Shown here: positions 1 to 7,148 of the stretch, piece by piece
How positions within the stretch are numbered: position 1 is the first letter of the stretch
How the letters are laid out: the number at the start of each line of letters is the position of its first letter
DNA from: JBBTQJ01 sp038065755
Lineage (GTDB): Bacteria; Patescibacteriota; Minisyncoccia; Minisyncoccales; Staskawiczbacteraceae
Direction of reading: 5' to 3'
Assembly: GCA_038065755.1 (NCBI GenBank)
Contig: JBBTQJ010000038.1
Span: 1-17,881, forward strand
DNA length: 17,881 nt
Program-made: the position numbers and the translations under genes
Notes under the pieces: model-generated
The model's database searches: none
What the model was told of the DNA's origin: nothing
The model's input: the letters and a program-made list of their open reading frames with translations, nothing else

Positions 1-53
1 CTGGAATACTCAAAGCTGCTTAATCAAGCTTAACTATGTCCAGTGAGCAGTTA

Positions 54-90
54 CTAAAACCGCTCTTTAGGCGGTTTAGTTTTTGTTTTT
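54..90 (+). terminator. Rho-independent terminator, forward
   Basis: The arms CTAAAACCGC (54-63) and GCGGTTTAG (71-79) form a hairpin with one bulged A, followed by TTTTTGTTTTTT. The T-run is on the forward strand, so it would end a forward gene whose tail lies at or left of the window edge. Bases 1-33 are open in frame 1 up to TAA (ending LLNQA), but frames 2 and 3 are also open for a short way, so the gene cannot be identified. The reverse ftsQ gene converges on this point and may share the structure. Confidence 0.7.
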
Positions 91-136
91 TAATTATTGG
101 GCCCGTTGCGAATTATTATTTCACGACACTTTTGTT

Positions 137-967
137 TTATTTATAATACGCTTTATCCTTGAATCTTAAGTCTACATATTGAAGATTCTTTCTGTCGCCT
201 TCTGGAATTTCACTGTTTAAAAGAAGGCTTAATCTTATAATTTGCATATCTATGTCAGATTCTAAATTAAAATAAATTTTCCATTTTTCATTTGTTGTAA
301 TATCTATTTTCAGGGGACTGGAAATAATAATCTCTTCTATGTTTATTTGCAGGTTGTTTTCTAAATTATTTTTAATTTTTAAAATTGCGCTCATAATATT
401 TTCTGCAATAATTTTTTCTCCGGCAACCGCCTGTTTTAAATCTAGCGATTTTCGCACTATTGTCATATTATTATAATCTTTTAACGACGGTTCAAAAATT
501 ATTCCGTTTTGATCTATTAAAAAACACTCTTCTGCGGTAAAAGAGTTGCAAAAAACTCCAAGCGGTTTTCTTTCTATCACTTTTATATTTAACGAATGCG
601 GTATTTTTTTGTTTATTTCTATGCTTTCAATTACGGGAAAATTATTTAAAATTTCTTTCTTTATTTTTTTCTGATCGATAAAAAAAATACTTTTTGATTC
701 AAGGCTCCATTTTTCCATACTAATAAATTTAATGCCTAATTTGGCAAAAACTAAATCTTGTATGTCCTCGACCAATATTTTTTCATTCCCTGAAACCATA
801 ATGTCTTTTATTTGAAAATTTGAAGAAAAAACAAAAACATACAAAGTAAAAAAAATAATAACTGCAAGTAAAAATATTATCCAAAAGACAGGCCTTTTAA
901 AAATTGATTTTTTAGGCTTTTTTAATTTATAAATTTTTGTTTTTATATGTTTTTTTCTATACGACAT
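137..967 (-). CDS. ftsQ: Cell division protein FtsQ/DivIB (POTRA domain)
   Basis: FtsQ is a bitopic divisome protein that links early and late division proteins outside the membrane. This 276-residue protein has a very basic cytoplasmic N-terminus (residues 1-26), one membrane segment at about 28-48, and an extracellular POTRA-like domain starting with FQIKDIMVSGNEKI (about 51-64). A beta-rich FtsQ domain follows, including ERKPLGVF and the late LQYVDLRF strand typical of the family. Length is normal. The ATG at 967 places the basic tail directly before the membrane helix. It lies 22 nt downstream of the femAB-family gene on the same strand, so cotranscription is likely. No Shine-Dalgarno is visible; the leader is A/T only. 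In many bacteria ftsQ lies in a mur-fts cluster; here only envelope-related neighbours are present. Family assignment rests on architecture and motifs rather than on a search. Confidence 0.85.
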   Translation of the reverse strand: MSYRKKHIKTKIYKLKKPKKSIFKRPVFWIIFLLAVIIFFTLYVFVFSSNFQIKDIMVSGNEKILVEDIQDLVFAKLGIKFISMEKWSLESKSIFFIDQKKIKKEILNNFPVIESIEINKKIPHSLNIKVIERKPLGVFCNSFTAEECFLIDQNGIIFEPSLKDYNNMTIVRKSLDLKQAVAGEKIIAENIMSAILKIKNNLENNLQINIEEIIISSPLKIDITTNEKWKIYFNLESDIDMQIIRLSLLLNSEIPEGDRKNLQYVDLRFKDKAYYK

Positions 968-989
968 TTTTAATAAGCCGATTAAAAAA

Positions 990-2084
990 TTATAATCCCC
1001 TTTTTATTTTCCTTGCTGTTTCTATTATATAATTAAACCAATATTTTCTAGAAATAATAAAATCCTGGGTTTTTAAATATTTTTTTTTATATCCTCCAAA
1101 ACCCATTTTAAAAAGCGACAGGCCGGCCCACGGGTGCTTAGATTTCTGCGCATCGGATTCATTTTTAATTTCAGGCGCAATTCCCCAAAAATTATATATT
1201 TTATACCCTCTTTTTTTTGCTTCTTTTATCGCTTCCCATTGTAATAAATAAGAAACGGGAATTTTATTAAACTCGCTTAAAGAACCAGAATGATGGTAAA
1301 AACACACATCCTGCCACAAAACAAAAATCGCAACTGCCACAACTTTATTTTTATATTTTCCCAAAAAAATCATGGTTTGATTATCCGGTAAAAACGCCTC
1401 TAATTCTTTCTCTAAATAATTATTTGCAAAGGCCGTAAAATTATGACGTCTAGCAGTTTCTGCATATACCGGTTTAAAAAGTTCTAAATCATTTATATTT
1501 GAACTTTTTATAATTTTAATATTTGGGTTTTTTTCTGCCTGACGAATCAAATATCTTGTAGTTTTTCTCATATTCATTAAAAGTTTTTCCTCCGGCAAAG
1601 TAATGTCTAATTCCCAGGTGATTTCTGGATGAATATGAATCGGCGCCTCTTTGAAATTTAAATCTGTAAAAATATTTATATTTTCTTTTGTTCTTTCTAA
1701 AATCGGGGCCACTCTTATAAACACTGAGTTTTCTTTTATAGAGATGCTTTTTAGATTGTTTAAAATTAATTCTAAATTTTCTTTAATTTCGTTTACTTTT
1801 AGACCTTCTATAATAACCGGCCCGTGCGGAATAAACAAAAAAGTTCCTCTTTTAGCGATTGTTTTAACAACTAAAGCAACTCCAAGCAATTGTTCTTTAA
1901 TGGGCGGTTGCGCTTTGTTTATTGCTGTTTGTTCTCTTTTATTATATATGCCAAAACGCCAAATTTTTCCCCCCGTTGCCAAATTAAAATCTCCCCAGTT
2001 CCAAGACTGCAAAAATGTCTTTTCTTTACATTGCAAAAGAAAACCCTCCCACTCCTCTTTGTTTTTCATTTCTCTTATTTCCAT
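990..2084 (-). CDS. FemAB-family peptidoglycan aminoacyltransferase
   Basis: FemABX proteins use aminoacyl-tRNA to add residues to the peptidoglycan stem peptide, building the interpeptide bridge at the inner face of the membrane. This 364-residue protein has the two GNAT-like halves of the family. The first opens with the FLQSWNWGDF motif (about 24-33); the second carries FYHHSGSL, PVSYLLQWEAI, YKIYNFWGI and the closing LSLFKMGFGG. No helical coiled-coil insert of the long Staphylococcus type is obvious, so it is closer to the compact FemX/lipid II glycyltransferase type. The bridge residue it adds cannot be told from sequence. It follows the upstream deoxyribosyltransferase-like gene by 5 nt and precedes ftsQ by 22 nt, suggesting one transcript. 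Its presence fits the other wall genes of the window. Confidence 0.85.
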   Translation of the reverse strand: MEIREMKNKEEWEGFLLQCKEKTFLQSWNWGDFNLATGGKIWRFGIYNKREQTAINKAQPPIKEQLLGVALVVKTIAKRGTFLFIPHGPVIIEGLKVNEIKENLELILNNLKSISIKENSVFIRVAPILERTKENINIFTDLNFKEAPIHIHPEITWELDITLPEEKLLMNMRKTTRYLIRQAEKNPNIKIIKSSNINDLELFKPVYAETARRHNFTAFANNYLEKELEAFLPDNQTMIFLGKYKNKVVAVAIFVLWQDVCFYHHSGSLSEFNKIPVSYLLQWEAIKEAKKRGYKIYNFWGIAPEIKNESDAQKSKHPWAGLSLFKMGFGGYKKKYLKTQDFIISRKYWFNYIIETARKIKRGL

Positions 2085-2089
2085 TTAAT

Positions 2090-2503
2090 TTAATTTATTT
2101 TAGTTAAATCGTTATTAATAACGCTAACTCCAAAAGCTAAAATTTCATCAGAATACAGCATATCTGGCACATTATTAAGCAAAAAAATCTTTTTATTTAA
2201 AACATGGGCAAATCCCATTTCTAAAAAGGTGTTTCCTCCAATATAATTCTTAATGCCGTGCTTGTCTTTATTAATTGCCAAGATAGCCTCTTGGTTGTTT
2301 ATTAAATTAAAATAATCTCTTATAAGGTCATCTTTTATTTTATTTTCTGTTGACTCCCGTCTTGTTTCAAAAGCAAGGGTTCTTTCTGCATATAAATGGA
2401 TATTATGCGGGGCAATTACTTTATGCCCCATTTTTTCTAATTTTTTTTTAATATCTATTACATCTTTAGCAAAAGCAATACTGCTACAAATCGCTATTTT
2501 CAT
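2090..2503 (-). CDS. Nucleoside 2-deoxyribosyltransferase-like protein
   Basis: This 137-residue protein has a Rossmann-like start MKIAICSSIAFAKDV and a C-terminal motif GGNTFLEMGFAHVLNKKIFLL (89-109). The second resembles the catalytic-glutamate region of nucleoside 2-deoxyribosyltransferases, where a Glu in a T-x-x-E-x-G-x-A setting (here E95) attacks the deoxyribose. Length suits that fold, but the upstream substrate-binding residues are not clearly present, so substrate and even catalysis are uncertain. A related alternative is a nucleotide-binding or sensing protein of the same fold. The ATG at 2503 is preceded by an A/T leader without Shine-Dalgarno. A reverse-strand TATAAT (complement of 2532-2537) lies just upstream, and a 34-bp palindrome (2546-2579) covers the -35 region, so the gene may be controlled by the adjacent PaaX-like protein. 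It lies 5 nt before femAB. Confidence 0.6.
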   Translation of the reverse strand: MKIAICSSIAFAKDVIDIKKKLEKMGHKVIAPHNIHLYAERTLAFETRRESTENKIKDDLIRDYFNLINNQEAILAINKDKHGIKNYIGGNTFLEMGFAHVLNKKIFLLNNVPDMLYSDEILAFGVSVINNDLTKIN

Positions 2504-2545
2504 ATATTTATTTTTTTAAAAAAATTGTTTAATTATAAAATAAAG

Positions 2546-2579
2546 TACTACAAACTTAACGGCCGTCATATTTGTAGTA
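2546..2579. promoter_or_regulatory. 34-bp palindrome, candidate operator (copy 1)
   Basis: The arms TACTACAAA (2546-2554) and TTTGTAGTA (2571-2579) are perfect complements. They surround a central palindrome ACGGCCGT (2559-2566) on the same dyad. It lies 13 nt past the stop of the PaaX-like gene and over the -35 region of the next gene's putative promoter. A second copy in inverted orientation is at 3330-3363. Confidence 0.6.
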
Positions 2580-2592
2580 TTTTTAAATTTTT

Positions 2593-3123
2593 CTAAATTT
2601 CTTCTATCAAAAATATTTTAACATACTTGTCAAGCGAATATTGCTGTATAAATATTTCTGTTTTTTCTGAAACATCGTAAGGAGATATCCAAACACTTTG
2701 TTGAAATATTTTATATCCTAAGTTACGCAATGCGCCCCTTAAAAGACTTCTACTTTTTCTGTTATTTTCTGGAATGTCAAAAATTAACATTACCCATTTT
2801 CCGTCTTTTCTCTTATTTTTATTACCTAATTTAAAACTCGCCCTCAGTGCCCTACCAATACCCCCTTTTGTTAAAATTATGGCCTGTTTATTTTCTAAAT
2901 TTTTAATTTTTATATAACCTTTTCTTTTAAGATAATATATTAATTTACTAAATTCTTTTTTTCCTCTTTCTTTTTGATATTTTTTAAAAATTGGATTTTT
3001 GGGACCCGGTAAAGAATTTTTCATTGTTGGATAAGGCCTGAATACAAAACCAGCAACATTTTTTGTTTCTTCTATAATATTATAAACATCCCAAAGAAAT
3101 TCATCCGTAAAAGATATTCTCAT
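2593..3123 (-). CDS. PaaX-like transcriptional regulator with Cas2-like fold
   Basis: This 176-residue protein has an N-terminal winged-helix-like part (about 40-100: FSKLIYYLKRKGYIKI followed by ILTKGGIGRAL). A ferredoxin-like segment follows, with KWVMLIFDIPE, RSLLRGALRNLGYKIFQQSV and WISPYD. The second part matches the central domain of PaaX repressors, which is related in fold to the Cas2 nuclease. The C-terminal PaaX domain is absent: known PaaX proteins are much longer. The acidic residue of FDIPE sits where Cas2 has a catalytic Asp, so nuclease activity is not excluded but is not indicated either. The gene is bracketed by two 34-bp palindromes. One overlaps its own likely promoter and the other precedes the next gene, which suggests autoregulation. 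A hairpin ends 5 nt before the ATG. The alternative is that gene plus repeats form a mobile unit. No cas1 or CRISPR array is in the window. Confidence 0.65.
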   Translation of the reverse strand: MRISFTDEFLWDVYNIIEETKNVAGFVFRPYPTMKNSLPGPKNPIFKKYQKERGKKEFSKLIYYLKRKGYIKIKNLENKQAIILTKGGIGRALRASFKLGNKNKRKDGKWVMLIFDIPENNRKSRSLLRGALRNLGYKIFQQSVWISPYDVSEKTEIFIQQYSLDKYVKIFLIEEI

Positions 3124-3128
3124 TAAAC

Positions 3129-3158
3129 AATTCCCCGCCGACGGAGCGGCGGGGAATT
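3129..3158. repeat. GC-rich hairpin at the PaaX-like start codon
   Basis: AATTCCCCGCC (3129-3139) and GGCGGGGAATT (3148-3158) are perfect complements with an 8-nt loop. It stands out from the A/T-rich surroundings and ends 5 nt before the ATG of the PaaX-like gene, so in the mRNA it would sit against the ribosome entry site. Its shape (TTCCCCG...CGGGGAA) resembles the hairpin at 3294-3315, suggesting one repeat family. Confidence 0.6.
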
Positions 3159-3180
3159 TCGTCCCGTCCGACCACGGTGG

Positions 3181-3320
3181 TTACAATAATTTTAATTGGT
3201 TTAATTTCCGTTTTTGGTTTTTAATGTATTTCTTAATTTCGTGCGATATCTGTTTTCCATGCTCTCGGTATAACATAATTCAGCTGGTTTCCTCCCCGAG
3301 CCTCGGCGCTCGGGGAAATT
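3181..3320 (-). pseudogene. Possible relic of a GIY-YIG endonuclease C-terminus
   Basis: Reverse-strand reading gives GRKPAELCYTES in one frame, then HEIKKYIKNQKRKLNQL ending at a TAA (3181-3183) in another. Together they resemble the end of small UPF0213-type GIY-YIG proteins (a GRRPVKLVYxE-like segment followed by a basic EIKKL-like helix). No start codon, no GIY or YIG motif and a required frame change mean it cannot be a working gene. It lies in the 252-nt gap between the PaaX-like and DegT genes, within the predicted leader of the former. The match is by eye and short, so chance resemblance is possible. Confidence 0.3.
3294..3315. repeat. GC-rich hairpin (second copy type)
   Basis: CCCCGAGC (3294-3301) and GCTCGGGG (3308-3315) are perfect complements with a 6-nt loop, flanked by TTTCCT and GAAA. 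It would form near the 5' end of a transcript starting from the TATAAT at 3326-3331. It shares the TTCCCCG/CGGGGAA outline with the hairpin at 3129-3158. Confidence 0.55.
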
Positions 3321-3325
3321 ATTTT

Positions 3326-3334
3326 ATTATACCA
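3326..3334 (-). promoter_or_regulatory. Extended -10 promoter for the PaaX-like gene
   Basis: The reverse strand reads TGGTATAAT, a perfect extended -10 element. No good -35 is seen, as is common with extended -10 promoters. The -35 and spacer regions are instead occupied by the 34-bp palindrome at 3330-3363, so a protein bound there would block the promoter. The predicted start near 3319 gives a leader of about 195 nt holding both GC-rich hairpins. Confidence 0.5.
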
Positions 3335-3363
3335 CATTTATGACGGCCGTTATAATTGTAGTA
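3330..3363. promoter_or_regulatory. 34-bp palindrome, candidate operator (copy 2)
   Basis: It has the same design as the copy at 2546-2579, in inverted orientation: central ACGGCCGT (3343-3350) and outer TACCAC / GTAGTA arms. Read on the reverse strand it keeps TACTACAA, the 14-base core TAACGGCCGTCATA and a TGTGGTA end, differing from copy 1 at six positions. It overlaps the extended -10 of the PaaX-like gene and starts 12 nt after the DegT stop codon. Confidence 0.6.
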
Positions 3364-3375
3364 TTGTTAAAAATG

Positions 3376-4686
3376 CTAAAAATATTTTTTAAGGAAGTTT
3401 ATGATTTTTTCCGCGTCTTTTTGGGAAATATTTATGTGGGTTGGCAGGTTTAGGGTTTTTTTAGATAATTCTTCGGCATTAGGGCAGGTTCCCAGCCCGT
3501 ATTTCATCTCGTCTAAATTTGTGTCAAAGGGGGCAATGGGGGTTGTATACCAATCGCCCAACAAAATATTCTGTTTGTGCCAGGCCTCATAAATTATTTC
3601 GTGGGCTTTTGAATGTTTTACGGTAAAACGCAAAAAACTATGCTTTGTATTTTTTGAAGATAAATTTTCCGGTGATAAATCATTTGATACAGAAAAAGAA
3701 TTTTCTTTTAAATTTTCGAAATAAAACTTGCTTATTTCTTCTCTGTGTTGATAAAATTTATCTATTTTTTTAAATTGATTCAGGGCAAGCAATGCTAAAA
3801 CGTTTGGCAAGGATTTTGGAAAATAATCCGGCTTTAATCCCCTCTTCTCTTTCCAGTGCACTGCTTTTGAAAGAATATAAAACCATTGAGACAAAACCAA
3901 AAATATTTTTCCGAAATCAAAAAAATTATAAACCGGCAGAATAATATAATTTAAAAGTATTGGATGCAATATCTGCTGAAAAATCCAGAAATATGAGGGA
4001 CGCCCGAATTCTTTCTGCATTTTCTCTAATTTTTCTGCAATCAAGTCATCGTTTGTAACAGCCATTCCTCCGTAGACAGAAGAAATAACTTTATCGCGGG
4101 AAAAACTGAAAAAAGCGACATTGCCAAATGTCCCAACTTTTTGATTGTTCCATTCAGCTCCCAAAGAATGAGCGCAATCTTCTATTAATATTAAATTATT
4201 TTGTCGCACAATATAAATAATTTCCTCCATATTTACCGGCATTCCAAATGTGTGCTGAATCATTAATATCTTTGCGCTATGATTTTCAACAATTTTTTTA
4301 TTTAAATCTTTTATATCTATATTAAAATTATCTTTGTCGCAATCAACATAAATTGGCAAAAACCCCTGCCATAAAACAGGGTTTACGGCGGCGTTGCAGG
4401 TGAACGCCTGCAAAAAAATTTCGTCTCCATTTTTTAACCCCTCAACTTCGCCTGCCTGCGCAGGCAGGCTTAGGACTTTTAAAATAGCAAAAAGAGAACT
4501 TCTTCCCGAATTAAAAGATATGGCGTATTTTACACCCAAATATTTCTTAAATTCATTTTCTAGTTCTTTTGTTGCTTTTCCTTTTTTCCATAACCATGGC
4601 CTTATAATTAAACTTAGAGCCAGTTTTATATCATCTGACTCGACGTTCGGCGACAAAGAAATAGAAATTGGCTTAAAATAACGCAT
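3376..4686 (-). CDS. DegT/DnrJ/EryC1/StrS-family PLP aminotransferase
   Basis: This family transfers an amino group to keto-sugars for envelope glycans, or acts as a sugar dehydratase. The 436-residue protein has the fold type I landmarks: ISFNSGRSSLFAIL (about 56-69, cofactor phosphate side), EDCAHSLGAEW (169-179, with D170 facing the pyridine nitrogen) and SFSRDK (194-199), where K199 is the expected Schiff-base lysine. C-terminal NAEELSKKTLNLPTH is also typical. Two oddities: PAQAG at 75-79 is encoded by a 20-bp palindrome and looks inserted, and a hydrophobic stretch at about 235-265 (LHPILLNYIILPVYNFF) is unusual for a soluble enzyme and may anchor it to a membrane or bind lipid. It starts 1 nt after the murF-like stop and ends the serS operon. 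The substrate is unknown; envelope sugar modification is inferred from context. Confidence 0.85.
   Translation of the reverse strand: MRYFKPISISLSPNVESDDIKLALSLIIRPWLWKKGKATKELENEFKKYLGVKYAISFNSGRSSLFAILKVLSLPAQAGEVEGLKNGDEIFLQAFTCNAAVNPVLWQGFLPIYVDCDKDNFNIDIKDLNKKIVENHSAKILMIQHTFGMPVNMEEIIYIVRQNNLILIEDCAHSLGAEWNNQKVGTFGNVAFFSFSRDKVISSVYGGMAVTNDDLIAEKLEKMQKEFGRPSYFWIFQQILHPILLNYIILPVYNFFDFGKIFLVLSQWFYILSKAVHWKEKRGLKPDYFPKSLPNVLALLALNQFKKIDKFYQHREEISKFYFENLKENSFSVSNDLSPENLSSKNTKHSFLRFTVKHSKAHEIIYEAWHKQNILLGDWYTTPIAPFDTNLDEMKYGLGTCPNAEELSKKTLNLPTHINISQKDAEKIINFLKKYF
4450..4469. repeat. 20-bp palindrome inside degT (encodes LPAQAG)
   Basis: GCCTGCCTGC followed by its exact complement GCAGGCAGGC-type half forms a perfect palindrome around TGCGCA. 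On the reverse strand it reads in frame as L-P-A-Q-A-G. The same 20 bases recur at 7077-7096, and a diverged copy is at 8217-8234. It is GC-rich in an AT-rich gene and falls in a surface-loop-like place before GDEIFLQAFTC. Confidence 0.8.
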
Positions 4687-4687
4687 A

Positions 4688-6382
4688 TTAAATTAGCATT
4701 TTAATTAAATTTGCCGGGACGCGGCCTTCCAATAAAACTGCGTCTCCCTCTCTGCAAAAAAGCATAAGCATTGTATGAATATCTTTTGAATTTTCATATA
4801 ATACAATGTTTTTTTCTTTCATGCCAGACTCCACGGCTCCTGTTTTGACGTCGTCAAACTTGTCTTTTGTTGTCATTATGCAAATGTCGCATATTTTTCC
4901 TATTTTTTCGCCTATTTTTTTATGTATTTCTTTGGATTTTTCTCCCAGCTCAATTAAACATGGCATTACAATAATTTTTTTACCCTTAAAAACAGAGAGA
5001 TAGTCTAAATCGGCTAAAACTCCATCTGGGTTTGAAGAATAAGAAGAATCTATAATATTAATATTTCTCTGCCCCTTTTTTAGAGTTATTCCTGTCTGTT
5101 CCTGATGTATGTTGTTGCAGGCCTCGGTAATTTTTTCAAAGCTCATACCCATTTCTTTTGCAACTAAAATAGCGGCTAAAAGATTTTGAATATTATGCCT
5201 GCCCAAAATATTAACTTTAAAATTTGCCAGCTCCCCGCTTTTATCAACAGTTAAAAAAGAAACATAATCTTCGGTTACAATAATATCTTCTGTCCAAATA
5301 TCTGAGTTTATTTTATCTTTGTTCAGGCTATAAATCTTTTTTCTTTCTTCGACCAGATAATTGGCTTTTTTATAAAGATCTAGACAATATTTATTGTCGC
5401 CATTTAAAACCAGCAGACCATTCTCCGGCAAAGAAACAGCCAGCTCCCCGCCGCCTTCAGCTGAAAGCAGATTTTCTAAAGAACCAAAGAGCGCCAAATG
5501 CTGTTCGTTCACACCTGTAACAACGGCTATTTTAGGATTAACCATCTCGCACAATAGCTTTATCCCGCCTTTGTTATAAGAGCCCATTTCAACAACAAAA
5601 ACCGGAGCACTAAAATTAATTTTAGTGCTCGGCCGAGCACCGAGCACATTTTCAATGTGCTCTGGTGCTCTGGTTTCGCTGATGAATTTATCGAACTCAT
5701 TGCTTAGAATTAATTTGGCAATTCCTATTTCAGAGTTTTGGTGATTTTTTGTGCTAATTGTTTTAAATTTTTTAGAAATTATTGCGGTTAAAAACTCTTT
5801 TGTTGATGTTTTTCCGTAAGAACCCGTAATTCCAATGACTGTTAATTTTTTAAAACCTTGTATTTTTTTCTTTGCTTTTGCTAAAACTCTGTTTCTAAGA
5901 AAAACAAAAAACGGCTGTAATAATAAAACAACCAAAGAAACGATTATTGGGGTTAAAATATCAAAAACTAAAAGCAGGGTTGACGCTAAAATAATATCTT
6001 TAACTCTTAAGGCAATAAATAATAAAAATAAAATTGTAACGCCAATGGAGGCGGCCATTAAAAACAACGTTTTAAAGGTTGTTTTTGGGGTTTTAACAGC
6101 GTTTGCAAAAATCGCTTTTAATAAAAAAATAAACTCTGCAAAATAGAGTAAAAATAATATATATAAAGAATAAGGAAGGATTTTTCCATTAAATAAAAAA
6201 ATAGCCGCTAAAATAATTTTTACAGCCAACAATAAATTAAATATTAGCTTTTTTCCCTTGTGTGTTTCAAAATGGTCTAAAAAACGGCCAATATGGTATT
6301 CTTTTAGTTGCCACAAATAAATCCAAAAAAGAATATGTTTTGATGTCCTAAAAAACCAAAGAATGCTTAAAAAAATAAACAT
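4688..6382 (-). CDS. murF: MurF-like Mur ligase with N-terminal membrane domain
   Basis: MurF adds D-Ala-D-Ala to UDP-MurNAc-tripeptide, the last cytoplasmic step of peptidoglycan precursor synthesis. The 564-residue protein has an N-terminal region with about five or six hydrophobic segments (1-165), then a Mur-ligase core. The ATP loop is GITGSYGKTSTKEF (184-197), followed by NHQNSEIG, VFVVEMGSY, NGLLVLNGDN, ILGRHNIQNLLAA and the MurF-like DSSYSSNPDGV. A C-terminal ligase domain follows (IIVMPCLIELG, LLEGRVP). The N-terminal substrate domain of usual MurF is replaced by membrane helices, so the protein may act on a membrane-linked or different substrate. Residues about 234-258 are an apparent insertion encoded by repeated GAGCAC palindromes (5605-5670). 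It starts 1 nt after the hydrolase stop in a four-gene operon. A related Mur-ligase role other than MurF cannot be excluded. Confidence 0.75.
   Translation of the reverse strand: MFIFLSILWFFRTSKHILFWIYLWQLKEYHIGRFLDHFETHKGKKLIFNLLLAVKIILAAIFLFNGKILPYSLYILFLLYFAEFIFLLKAIFANAVKTPKTTFKTLFLMAASIGVTILFLLFIALRVKDIILASTLLLVFDILTPIIVSLVVLLLQPFFVFLRNRVLAKAKKKIQGFKKLTVIGITGSYGKTSTKEFLTAIISKKFKTISTKNHQNSEIGIAKLILSNEFDKFISETRAPEHIENVLGARPSTKINFSAPVFVVEMGSYNKGGIKLLCEMVNPKIAVVTGVNEQHLALFGSLENLLSAEGGGELAVSLPENGLLVLNGDNKYCLDLYKKANYLVEERKKIYSLNKDKINSDIWTEDIIVTEDYVSFLTVDKSGELANFKVNILGRHNIQNLLAAILVAKEMGMSFEKITEACNNIHQEQTGITLKKGQRNINIIDSSYSSNPDGVLADLDYLSVFKGKKIIVMPCLIELGEKSKEIHKKIGEKIGKICDICIMTTKDKFDDVKTGAVESGMKEKNIVLYENSKDIHTMLMLFCREGDAVLLEGRVPANLIKMLI
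5605..5670. repeat. GAGCAC/GTGCTC palindrome cluster inside murF
   Basis: A perfect 26-bp palindrome spans 5605-5630 (GAGCACTAAAATT and its complement). A hairpin follows at 5642-5662 (GAGCACATT, TTC, AATGTGCTC), with one GAGCAC between them and one GTGCTC after: six copies of the 6-mer in 66 bp. It is translated in frame as part of ETRAPEHIENVLGARPSTKINFSAP, placed between the NHQNSEIG and VFVVEMG motifs, where MurF proteins usually have a short link. This suggests insertion into an existing gene. Confidence 0.7.
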
Positions 6383-6383
6383 A

Positions 6384-7148
6384 TTATAAATTGTTTATAA
6401 TTTTTTCCGCCAGAACTAAGGGCTGTTCTTTATTCAGAGAATGGCCGGCGTCCGGTATAACTATAATTTTGGAGTTTTTTATCTGTTTTGCAATAAAATA
6501 TCCGTTTTCAAGAGGCGTGGCCTCGTCTTCTTGGCCCCAAATAATAACGGTCGGCGTTTTTATAAAAGACAAATACAAAGACAGGTCTTCTGAAACTATA
6601 TTTAAATAGGTTTCTTTCATTATGCCCTCAAAATAAATATAATCTGACTTTCTGATGATAAATTTATAAACAGCTTTCCTAAAAAGATTATAGTAGGGAA
6701 AAAAATAAAAAATTTTTACAACTTTGGATATTTTTGTAAAAATATTTTTTTTCGGGGTTTTCTTTCTAACGCAAGCAGCCGATATTAAAAACAATTTTTT
6801 AATATCTTGAACGTGTTTTACGGCTATTTTAAAGGCCAAAGCTCCTCCGAAAGAGTGGCCAAGCAGATAAAAATCATTTAAATTAAGTTCTTTTATAAAT
6901 TGTTCGGCCCAATTTACATATTTATTAAGATTCCACGGAACTTTTGGGGCATCTGACGCTCCAAACCCTGGTAAATCGGGAATTATCACCATATGTCCAA
7001 ATTGGGAGAGATGCTCTCCCACAGCTTGCCATCTTTCTGAACTAGATCCCCAGCCATGCAAAATCAAAAAGGGCTTGCCTGCCTGCGCAGGCAGGCCCTC
7101 TCCGAATATTTGGTAGTTTGTTTTTATGCCGTTAATTGTAATTTCCAC
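6384..7148 (-). CDS. Alpha/beta-hydrolase fold protein
   Basis: The 254-residue protein has a full alpha/beta-hydrolase set: oxyanion-hole region HGWGSSSERW (31-40), nucleophile elbow GHSFGG (97-102, Ser99), acid WGQEDEATPL (Asp208) and base AGHSLNKEQP (His236). A cap-like region lies at about 130-190. Substrate cannot be inferred; the family includes esterases, lipases and C-C hydrolases. The start is GTG, which shares its first G with the TAG stop of serS, so the two genes are translationally coupled. The stop is 1 nt before the murF-like start. PAQAG at residues 20-24 is encoded by a perfect 20-bp palindrome and sits between the first strands (EGLPAQAGKPFLILHG), where homologues normally have a short turn, so it looks inserted. 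Confidence 0.85.
   Translation of the reverse strand: MEITINGIKTNYQIFGEGLPAQAGKPFLILHGWGSSSERWQAVGEHLSQFGHMVIIPDLPGFGASDAPKVPWNLNKYVNWAEQFIKELNLNDFYLLGHSFGGALAFKIAVKHVQDIKKLFLISAACVRKKTPKKNIFTKISKVVKIFYFFPYYNLFRKAVYKFIIRKSDYIYFEGIMKETYLNIVSEDLSLYLSFIKTPTVIIWGQEDEATPLENGYFIAKQIKNSKIIVIPDAGHSLNKEQPLVLAEKIINNL
7077..7096. repeat. 20-bp palindrome inside hydrolase gene (encodes LPAQAG)
   Basis: The 20 bases are identical to those at 4450-4469 and are in the same reading frame relative to the gene, giving L-P-A-Q-A-G. The flanking bases differ between the copies, so the repeat unit is about 20 bp and the genes are not otherwise similar here. Confidence 0.8.

Noticed and set aside
1..33. Tail of a forward protein gene at the left edge
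   Set aside because: Frames 1, 2 and 3 are all open for a short way before a stop, so the frame and product cannot be chosen; only the terminator is reported.
1651..2093. Forward frames opposite femAB
   Set aside because: Shadows of the well-supported reverse gene; low-complexity products and no promoter.
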